From Saccharina japonica (taxonomy: Eukaryota; Sar; Phaeophyceae; Laminariales; Laminariaceae): a DNA stretch of 64,000 nucleotides. The notes beneath the pieces are model-generated. The model was not told the DNA's origin. It saw nothing but the letters and a program-made list of their open reading frames with translations, and made no database searches. The DNA lies in NCBI GenBank assembly GCA_008828725.1, contig MEHQ01003549.1, positions 92,084 to 156,083 on the forward strand, given 5' to 3'. This document shows, piece after piece, positions 33,641-43,129 of the stretch; positions within the stretch are counted from its first letter, which is position 1, and each line of letters begins with the position of its first letter. A program made the position numbers and the translations under genes.

Positions 33641-33971
33641 GGAGCCCGACAGTACAATTACGTATAATCAATTTTCATCTATACGTGAACGTTTCTGTCA
33701 ACCGTCCCTCGTTTTAGAGCGTATACCCCGTATTCAAAACGACGGAAAATTTCACAGAGACATGATCCCGGGTGTCACCAAAAACAACGGTAGCACTTAC
33801 GGCTGCGGGGTGCATGCTCTTTTCACCTGTGCGAGCGTAGAAGCCGCAGGGAGGGTGCCCAGCGCGCTTCGGCAACTGGTTAGGGTCCGGGTGGCTAATT
33901 CCTTGAGCAGATTCCTTATGTACGCCAAAGACGAACAGGATGCGAAAACGTTAGAAGCTGGCGAGACCTAA
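33633..33971 (+). pseudogene. Possible Ulp1/C48-like cysteine protease fragment
   Basis: The frame contains VTKNNGSTYGCGVHALFTC followed about 20 residues later by QLVRVRVANSLSRF. This resembles the C-terminal part of Ulp1-family proteases: Q/N-N-G-x-x-CGV-H-A-L with the catalytic Cys, then R-x-x-x-A-x-S-L. The catalytic His-Asp part that should lie before it is not visible, and the frame opens without a normal ATG (a GTG). Such proteases occur in host SUMO pathways and in several large DNA transposon groups. Given the surroundings, a transposon remnant is more likely. Confidence 0.35.
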
Positions 33972-34149
33972 AAACCCAAACACATCTCAGAACTCGTGAT
34001 AACGACGAGGCAACACAATGCAACTCGAAAACGCCACCCAAGTCAACTGCGAACCCTCCCGCCCCATTCAAATAACAAGTGCGGCATACTGTCGTTATAT
34101 ACCAACCTTCGATTGCAACTAAAACGCATGTTCCAACATCGAGTCTAGC

Positions 34150-34625
34150 AGCTGTACTTTCACGGCTTCCGCAACTTCAGCAGTAGCATTACATATTCGC
34201 AAAAACTAAACGACAGTATCCAAAATCACCGCGTGTCGGGTGTGGATATCATCGTCGCAGCTGTAACCGTGCTGCATGAACAAAACCTACGTGTAGCGTT
34301 TAGCCCATCTGTTCTTGTGAAATATAATACGGTGGGTACATACAACTTTACTTGTATGACACGACGATTTGTTAATACGGTCATGAGCTATACACAGAAA
34401 ATCCAAACGCAAAAAAAAGTCTGTGACGGGTCTACGATTCTAGAGCGCGGACAATCACTAACCGATGTCAGCTGCCCCCTTGTGATGTGCCTGAAGTTGC
34501 ACTTGTCTCCAAAGGTGCACATTCCAGTCTACATAATTATTTCAGGCGACAGTGCGGGAAACACGGATACAGTACTGCAGTTTGTGGGTCGTTTACAGAC
34601 AGCGTACGTAGCATATGTTGAGTGA
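34150..34625 (+). other. Open frame, unknown product
   Basis: About 158 codons are open, with sequence such as YFHGFRNFSSSITYSQKLND and VSGVDIIVAAVTVLHEQNL. I do not recognise a family. It follows the Ulp1-like fragment on the same strand at a distance of about 180 bp and may belong to the same decayed element. There is no ATG at a sensible place and no evident splice sites. From 34626 to 35830 further short open stretches exist, none recognisable. Confidence 0.2.
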
Positions 34626-36028
34626 TTTGGATAGGTCGATGTCCTGTGCCAGACGACAAAATCACAAGATCACGCGCGACCTACAATTCACGAAAAGGAG
34701 AAAACAGTCGCAAGCAAAATCGCACGCCCGCTAGCGACCGCGCAAACAGCCACCAAGACCACGCTCTAGACGAACGACAACACACGAATTGCACTTCTGC
34801 TGCCAGAAAAGCAACCAAAAACGGTACTCCGTGGCTTCGCGGTGTGATCCTTTCAACCCCCAAAGCCTCCCACCGAAATAGGCGCGTCGCGGAAACTGGT
34901 CAGGAGTTGAAACTGCAGTGACGAACGACTTACGTTCATGTACACATCGCACGGGGCACGGTCCTGAGCGCCCACGAAACCCGGAGAGTCGTCGAAGTCA
35001 ACAGCCATTCCCACGCGGTTGTAGGGGTGGTTGTACCTGCCATCGGAGGCGGGACGCACATTCAGTGGCGCGAAGGGGGGTGTTGGGCGAGTTCATTCAC
35101 TACAACGTGGCAAAGCGGCAGCAAAATCCATGTCCTCTCGTCGCTAAAGTGTGAAAATGTGGTTCCAAGTCGTTGTTCTGGTACTGTAAACAAGTTATTA
35201 TTACAGCTTAAAACAAGTATTTTACCCAGGAAAAAAAACGAGTACTCGTGTATAGCAGAAAATAAATGACTGCGTTTTTGTACAGGTCTCCAAGATTTTT
35301 GAGGCAGACTTCTGAGCCCGACGCACAGCTTATATCGCACGACAAACGTTCACTTGATCCCGTTGCAACAAAGCACGAACATTCAGGTGGCGGAGGGTGT
35401 TGGGTGAGTTCAACCACAGCTTAAACCATACGATAGTCGTTCGCTTGATCGCGTTGCAATAGTGCTGCACGGGAGTTAGGTACAAAAAAAGCGCGTACGC
35501 TTCCTTCAACGCGCCCCCAAGTAGATTGCGGACGGCTACGCAGGGATCTGCTGCGTGGTATCAGCGACACATTCTGGGACAATAAAATTCGACTAAGAGT
35601 ACTTTCACATCGATACTGGTCCCCAATCCTACAGCAACCCCGCAATCTGGCCTTTGTCGCGTTTTACCATATATACTTATTCTACTCGGAAGAGAGGACT
35701 TCCGTGCGGCTGAGGACACGGCGAACGCGATCACAACGATGCATGACGAGTGTTATAAAAATTAGGCCAAACTCATTGTGATTTCACGCGCAGGTTCGTG
35801 TCCTGCCGACGACGCCACATGGTATAAAGCTTAAGGTAAGCACACAGTTTCCCTAGCCAGGTCAGCCTTATTGAACAGGTACTCGTTGGTACTTACGTGT
35901 GTTGTTTGCTTACAGAGATAGAAGAAGATCAGCATATTTCCTTTTCCCACGATGAAATACTGAAAAGGGGGCTTGGTGGTCACCTGGGAACCCCTGGTTA
36001 TTACCAATACGATTATTATACCTGATAC

Positions 36029-36171
36029 CAGGTATTTACCAACGTTTCCACATCATTCCAGCAGTACCATAACCATCAGGTATTTACCAACGTTTCCACA
36101 TCATTCCAGCAGTACCATAACCATCAGGTATTTACCAACGTTTCCACATCATTCCAGCAGTACCATAACAT
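36029..36171. repeat. 48-bp tandem repeat, three copies
   Basis: Units start CAGGTATTTACCAACGTTTC at 36029, 36077 and 36125 and are essentially identical. 48 is a multiple of three, so a reading frame survives changes in copy number. Confidence 0.9.
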
Positions 36172-36189
36172 GAGACTGTATGCCCGTCG

Positions 36190-36325
36190 TTTATGGAGGC
36201 GACGTCAACGCAGACATCATCAGTCACAAACCAGTACGCTCAATATCAGGGCTCCCCTTCATGGAGGCAACATCAACGCAGACCTCATCCGTCACAAACC
36301 AGTACGCTCAATATCAGGGCTCCCC
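36190..36325. repeat. 68-bp tandem repeat, two copies
   Basis: Units carry ATGGAGGCAACATCAACGCA and ACAAACCAGTACGCTCAATA then TCAGGGCTCCCC, starting near 36193 and 36261. The period is not a multiple of three, so any coding frame shifts between copies. Confidence 0.85.
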
Positions 36326-36402
36326 GCCAGCATAATACGACCATGGCAGGCAACGCCATCAATTACTTGTCGACGAGCGAAGCGCAACTCTCGTATATAG
36401 TC

Positions 36403-36484
36403 TCAAACTGCCCGCCCGGTCAGCGGGGCTTTCCCGCGAACTCTTGAATATTTTAACCCACCCGGTAACGCAGAATGATACTTT
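36403..36484 (-). CDS. CCCH protein exon g (last; completes second finger)
   Basis: The acceptor CCGACATTTCTTGCAG precedes A-AAG-TAT-CAT-TCT. Joining AA|A gives C-K-K-Y-H, an exact C-x3-H. The exon reads on through ALPGGLKYSRVRGKAPLTGR and AV to TGA. In ZFN-like proteins a G-x-P-L-x-x-G-x-A-V-C segment leads into another finger; here the position of that Cys is the TGA, so the gene may have lost a further finger, or this is coincidence. Confidence 0.55.
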
Positions 36485-39400
36485 CTGCAAGAAATGTCGG
36501 AGGTTTTGAATAAATCAACTAAACCGGCAACGCATGATGATACGATACGTACCTTCTGCCAGGGATGCCTGAAGTCTTCAAAAAATATCATAAATCACCT
36601 TTTACATAACGCATTATGATATTCTGGCAAGTAATGTCTGAGCGCCCAACGCGAACCGTCCGAGCAAAACACTAACAGAATAAAAAATAAAAAAGCGGGA
36701 CACCCACTCCTCCTTGGTGCTCGTTTTTCCATTCTCACTTGCACTGGAGGGCGAAACGGCAGGATCCAGACTTTATGAAGGAGTGGCAGTCAGGCATGTT
36801 TGAGCGCTGGGGCATGTTCGAGGCTGGTCGCTCGACGCTGTACGGGCCCTGAACCTGGCCTAGCGGACTTCCAAACCCCCCAGGTCCTCCAGGCCTTCCA
36901 CCCGCCTGGCCTGCAGGCCCATCCTGCCTTCCCCCTGGGGGCCCACCGGAACCAGCTGGACCCATCATGTTAGGAGGCATGTTTTGACAAGGCGGGCCAC
37001 CAATCATCCCCGGCCCACCCATCATGACAGGCGCGGTCATCATACAGGGAGGCATGTTTTGCTGAGGAGGGCCTCCCTGTACGCCGGGACCCGCGCGGTT
37101 GCTTGGGTAACCTCCGGGCCTGGCGCGAATCAGCGGGGGCGACAGACATGGCAGCCACGAAGGGCAGTGGGATGGGCATAACGCAACAGCGAGAATCGTC
37201 AGAGAGGGTTTCCGGGATTTTCCAGCATCTTTACTGTATGTATCTGGTACATTTACGTAGGAAAGAAACGAATATACGAGCAAAAAAAAAAAAGTCGAGT
37301 TTTCGAAGGATAAGCTATTGTTATGAGCGCGGGTCGGAGCACGGACGTTAAACGTATAATAGTGCCGAGGCGCTTTACTTTTTTGGGCAGTCCCTCCCTT
37401 TTCAAGCTGATGATCGAGTCATGGGTTTGAAAAATATACATATTTGGGTGACCATTTTTTATTCGTCTCTTTGTTCTTATTTTTTTGTTCGGCTCGTGTC
37501 GTTGTGTTTTCGTGCCCAGTACGTTAAGCATCTCACTTGCGTTACCCATTAATTTGCGTTTTATTTTGTAATGGTTTTTCTCTGTTTCAGTTCAGTCTGT
37601 GACCACATAATTTGTATCTCTCTAGGATTAGGAATTAGAACAGGCACTGGGTGTACTGACGTGATTGAGTAGAAATACCGGGTTTAATGTGAAGACAACA
37701 CACACAGTGTCACACATTAAAACGAGGGAACAAGAAAATTACTGTTTTACGACGTAGTACACTTGAGTTTCAAGCCGTGTCAGAAGGAAAGGTAACGTGT
37801 CATCGAGATCAACTCTATGCACATGTTCCAGACGTAACCGCCCTGTAACATTGATATGTTCAAAGGTATGTTCGGTAGGGTACTTACCGAAGGATACCGG
37901 GGGTATGTTCTCGGAAAATACCGGTACCCGACACCTCGGTTAGTTCGGTATGGCCTCGATACCGGTACCCGAGACTTCCGTGAGTTCGGTATTTAGTCTA
38001 TAACGGTACCCGACAGTTCGGTAAGGTAGGTATGTATCCAATACCGGTACCCGACACTTCGGTAAGTTCGGTACTTTTCAAATACCGGTACTCGACACTT
38101 CGGTAAGTTCGGTACGCCTACGAGCTGGGCCAGACAAGAAACTTGCAAAGCTCCCTAACGTCGTATCTCGTGAACCACTGCAAATTAGGCTACACAAATT
38201 TGAAGCGCCAACCCTGACATACCAATGCTTGCGCAAAAAAAACCTGATATACATATTTTTTTCTAGACTCGATTTCGCCGAGATATCCCCGAGAACTCGA
38301 AAACAACATTTTTTTTCAACATAAAATTCGTAAAAAACAAACAAACGATCAACATGAAATTTGGTGGAGACAGTGCTGAAGACACAGGGAGATCGATCTA
38401 AGTCTCGTTGCACAATTCGCCACCCATGAAGAGATATAGCCAAAACTCGATTCCATATATAAGTCAAGTAACTACGGAGAAATGGTATTTCCGCCATGCC
38501 CCGACCAATTTCGAGAGTTTTACTCTGACATTTTAACCACGTCTTTGAAACGTACGTGCAAAAATATCTGCCGCCTGCCCTCTTTGGTTTTTTTGTTTTC
38601 AAGTAGTTTTCATCGCTTTTGCACTTTTTTATCGATTTTTGGATCGTCGTATCCCTCTCGAGGAAAAAAAACTAAAAAAAAGGGCAGGCGGCAAGTGTGT
38701 TGATTTGTATATTATCTACACTGTGTTCAAATTCCAGGTCCAAATTCGGTAAACTGGTCAGGGCATGGCCAATCTGCTTTAAAACCATTATTTTGTCGGG
38801 CCCAGCCCGTACCCGAATGTACCCGTACCCGAAAGTACCCCGGATACCGGTATACCCTTGAACACAATACCGGCGATGATCGGTGCGGCCTCGATACTGG
38901 GGAATTGGGTATGTATGCACTACGGACACACATTATCACATCGTGCATCTATTTGTGGCAGCAGCAGTCTTCTCTAGGTTATTTACGTATCTGGTCCACG
39001 GCTCTGGAGTGACATCACGCACTCATATCACACCCCCCATGCATGGCTGTAGACACAACACAACAGCGACCGAGAGTACGTAGCGAAATGATAGCTGATC
39101 TTATCACCAACTCGCGCCATTGGGGTTCAAGGTGCCGCCAAGCCGGTGCTACGGCACGCTCTGCTCAAGCTTCGTGTGGTGGAAGAAGCTTCGACTGCTC
39201 GCCTGAGAAACTACTCGTACCATGCATCCTCTGTACTGACTTGGACGCGGCATCTCGAATCCATCGCTGCTCTAATTATATTCAAACACTTATGTACCAG
39301 CAGCAGCGGCAGCAGCACAACGCGAGGTCGCCGATGAACTAAACCGTATGCCGAGCTTCGAAGTTGGGAGGTTGGGGTATACATCGGGCTTCAAGCGTAG

Positions 39401-42400
39401 CACTCGATGTCAGTGGCACGCGTGGAGCGTATCAAATATATAGCAAATATACAGTGGAGCCCAAAGCAGCAGCACATTGCCCAAGTTGAAGCTGCTGCTT
39501 CTGCCCCTCCGCTGCTGTATTCTGTTGATGTTCTTGCTGGGGCTGGAGCTGCTGCTAACCGTGCTGCCGCTTGCCACGTGGTTGGGATGGGGGTGGCGGC
39601 ATTGCCGTTTTGTCCGCCGTTGCCACCGCCATCTGTTTGCTGTTGCTATACCGGTATACAAGTACACATGTATTCAGGGTATATTCCGTAGGGTAAGTAC
39701 CGAAGTACGCCGGGGGTATTTCCTCCGTAGATGCCGGTACCTGACACTTGGGGTAAGTTTGGTATTTTTCAATACCCGTACCCGGCACTTCGGCAAGCTC
39801 GGTATTTTTACAAAACCGGTACCCGACACTTGCCGACACTTCGATAAGGTCGGTATTTTTTCAATACCGGTACCCGACACCTCTTCAAATTCGGTATTCT
39901 TCCAATACCGGTACCTGGCACTTCGGTAAGTTCGGTATGCTCACCTAAATATACCCCGGGTACCAGTATACCCTCGGCCACAATGCCGGGGGTACCGGTA
40001 TTTTCTCGGTAGTGTGCTTAATACCCTACCAAACACTTCGGTATGTTCGGTACTTTTTCAATACCGGTACCCGACACTTTGATAAGTTCGATACTTTTTC
40101 AATACCGGTACCCGACACTTTGGTAAGTTCGGTACGCGCAACAAAAAAAAAATGAACTTACCGAAGGTACCGGTATACCCTACCGAACTTGCCTTTGTAT
40201 ATGTTGCCCACCCTGGACAATAGACATTAGTCTAATTGTCTATTCATAGTTTCCTATTACAATTTTCACTGTCAATTGTGGTCTTCAATTCCAATTAATT
40301 GAAACACATCGAGCTCTATCGTTTAGACAAATACATTATTAATAATAGAAACTTACGAGGCCCTATTGTCCATTCAATTTATATTATTACGGGGAACCAT
40401 AGTAATCAGGACCTATCACACTAAAAACTATACATTACAGTATTTTTACTAAGCATGTTTGGTCCTGATTACTGTGTTCCCCCGTAATAGTATACAACCA
40501 GCTACGGCAATGGTCGGAGCAATGGGCATTAATACGAGCTGGTTCCAGAGACAGCCAGAATTTCACGCCTTCGCAACTTTGCGCTTTGGTTTTTGAGAGG
40601 TGGAAAACGAAACTTGGCAGGGATGTGCGTCACAACACGAAGACAAAACTCGTGCCTGGCCTTTTTTTTTTTTTTTTCGTTCTTCAGGTACACTTTTCCA
40701 TTTGTTCTGTTTTTCTTTTTTACCAACTTTGACCGTTCCTCATGCACATGTATTTTATTCAAAAAAGGCCAGTCGCTAGTTGTTTCGTAATTTTGTTGAG
40801 CACAACCGTGTCAAATTTTCGTGTTACAACACTCAAAAACCAAAGCGCAAAAATGATTCCCGTGAGGAGTAAATATTCCCCTAAAGGTGCGAAAATTGCT
40901 CAAGACATTGTTCTAGTACTTTGGGAGGCGTTCCTTATCACAACCCCTCACGGCTTGCAAACAAAAAAAAGTGCCACGAACGTCTTCCTCTTGTTGATGC
41001 GATCATGTCAACTTGTCTAGTGTCGAATATGTCGACGTGCTGACCGATATATGGCCTGATTTCAAAATACTTTGATTCAACTATAGGAATATCATCCCTA
41101 TGTAAAAAAGCGCCGCCCCAAGTAGTACGACAATGTCCACATCTCGCGAACTACAACTCGCACTACAAAAATCGCTTCACCGATGTGTTCCCCTTGTTGA
41201 TGCAGTCGTGTAGACATCTTTAGTATTGAAAAAAACAGTGTATTCCGTTTGTTACTTCCCGAAGGTGGAATTTTACGCCTTTTCGTGGAACCAACTCGTA
41301 GCTGTCCACGATACTCCGTTGTCGAACCCGTACGAAGTCGTTTTCTAATGCTATGTACTATCCCATTCTATTGGAATTGGGCGGACAATTGACTCCTAAC
41401 ATATTAATGCAATTGGAATTGCGAAGACAACAACACATCGCAGTCCGCCTACTAATTGACATTGCTTAGGCAATTGTTTTAAAGTTCTGTTAATTAACTG
41501 GAATTGTCTTCTGCAATTTTTTCGCTCCGGAAACTTCAATACTCTACTAATTCTTCAATAGGATATGGGACCTACCCACAATGGACTATTGCTTTTACAG
41601 TAGATCTTCCGGAAGTCCATTTAAATGAAATTGGTCGAGATATTGCTTTCGTGGTGCATCCATAAGTAGGAATGGTTCGGCCAATAGGTTTGTGGCCTGC
41701 CCTTCCAATAGATGTTGTTTCAGCAATTATTTTCTGGTCTTGTCTACTAATTGGAATGGTCCAATCAAACCGTTTCTGCCCTGACCTCCCAATTGCAATT
41801 GATTCAACAATTAGTTTAAGGTCTCCCCTATCAATAGAAGTGGTTCGGTCAATATGTTTCTGTCCTGCCCTTCCAATATAAATTGTTTCAGCACTTATTT
41901 TCTGGTCTCATCTACTAATTGTGATGAATCAATCAGCATTTATTTTCTGCCCTGGCCTTCCAATTGTAATTGTTTTCACAATTAGTTTAAGGTCTTGCCT
42001 ATCAATAGAAGTGGTTTGGTCAATAGGTTTCTGTCCTTACCTTCCCGATTAAAGCTTTTGTTGGTTCATTAGGGTTTGTCCTGATCTTAATTGTTAGTGT
42101 TCAATCAATTTTATTTATGACCTCGACAATTCCAATTAACAGACCGTACTCGAAATATTTTGGCTGGACAATTTCAATTGGTAGACAGCAGTCGAAAACA
42201 ATTGGCTGGACAATTCCGAGTAATAGATAACACTCGAAATCATTTCACTGGGCAATTCCAATTTATAGAGACCTCAATCGAAAACATTTAGTAGGACAAT
42301 TGCATTTAATAGATAGCATTCGAAATCAATTGTTTCGGCAATTCCAAACAACAGACAGCACCCAAAATCAGTTGCCCGAACAATTCCAATTAGTCTACTT

Positions 42401-43042
42401 CAATCGAAATCATTTGGTTGGGAAAACCCAATAAATAGACCGCATCCGAAATCAATTGTAGACGCAATAGACTTTTACTTTTGTAATACAAATGGTCCAA
42501 ATAATTTCCCAGGCAATTCGAATCAATTGACGCACCCAAAATCATTTGCCAGGACAATTCCAATGAATATAATTCAACTGAAATCATTTCGTTGGGCATT
42601 TCCGATTAATAGACAACACCCGAACATAATTACAGGCACAATAGACTATTGGAATAGGAATTGCCCGGGGTGTGTAATGTTGTATCATACCGTGGGTGCT
42701 ATTTCGGAATACTTCGCTCGACTGACTGAAGTCGGCCCGGCCGATTGGCCGATTGAAATATAAAAAACACGGTTGATGTCAACGGCTGACCAATTCCATG
42801 CGATACCCGTGTCGATCATAACCGTATCAATCGATTCGGCCAAAACATGCGGAATCGGTGCACAAAACATGCCCGATGTCATCGTTCACTGCCGGTCTAA
42901 ACGCCGGTAATGAAAAAATGGCTTATGTTGCGTTGGAAATGGTGAGAATTGCCACCGCCCTGGTCTTTTGGCCGCCCGGGTTTCGAGAAACGCAGATAAA
43001 AAATGTGAGGACGCGAGAACTTGACTGTCGTACATTTCTGTG

Positions 43043-43073
<31 letters not shown>

Positions 43074-43097
43074 AAACGTCAACATTAAACACCCGGG

Positions 43098-43129
<32 letters not shown>

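Larger units (their letters stand above)
35916..36454 (+). pseudogene. Tyr/Gln-rich coding-like stretch with tandem repeats
   Basis: A good 3' splice site (GTTGTTTGCTTACAG) ends at 35915. The following frame reads EEDQHISFSHDEILKRGLGG and GTPGYYQYDYYT, then TGA at 36023. Beyond the stop the same frame continues through three 48-bp units, each QVFTNVSTSFQQYHNH, and two 68-bp units whose best frame includes TNQYAQYQGSP. It closes at 36444 (ORF end) after INYLSTSEAQLSYIVSN. A candidate donor AAG/GTAAGC lies at 35837, but the joined frame runs into a stop. It resembles a low-complexity, prion-like protein end; whether it is live is unclear. It overlaps the last zinc-finger exon on the opposite strand. 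Confidence 0.25.
37861..40197. mobile_element. hAT-like element in the 6-kb intron, family C
   Basis: Left terminus CAAAGGTATGTTCGGTAGGG, right terminus the inverse of CAAAGGCAAGTTCGGTAGGG; CAAAG fits YARNG. Flanks are GATATGTT (37853-37860) and TATATGTT (40198-40205), 7 of 8 identical. Subterminal arrays at 37900-38118 and 39690-40150 consist of ACCGGTACCCGACACTTCGG then TAAGTTCGGTA units in the same orientation. A foldback element (38119-38812) interrupts the left side. The interior 38890-39660 holds a Gln/Ala/Gly-codon-rich stretch. No transposase is evident. The unit differs from family B mainly by CGGT in place of CTGT, so B and C are sister families. Confidence 0.75.

Noticed and set aside
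42685..42882. Minus-strand frame IPHVLAESIDTVMIDTGIAW as an exon in the 6-kb intron
   Set aside because: It looks protein-like, but no splice sites in a phase compatible with exons e and f flank it and no family is recognisable.
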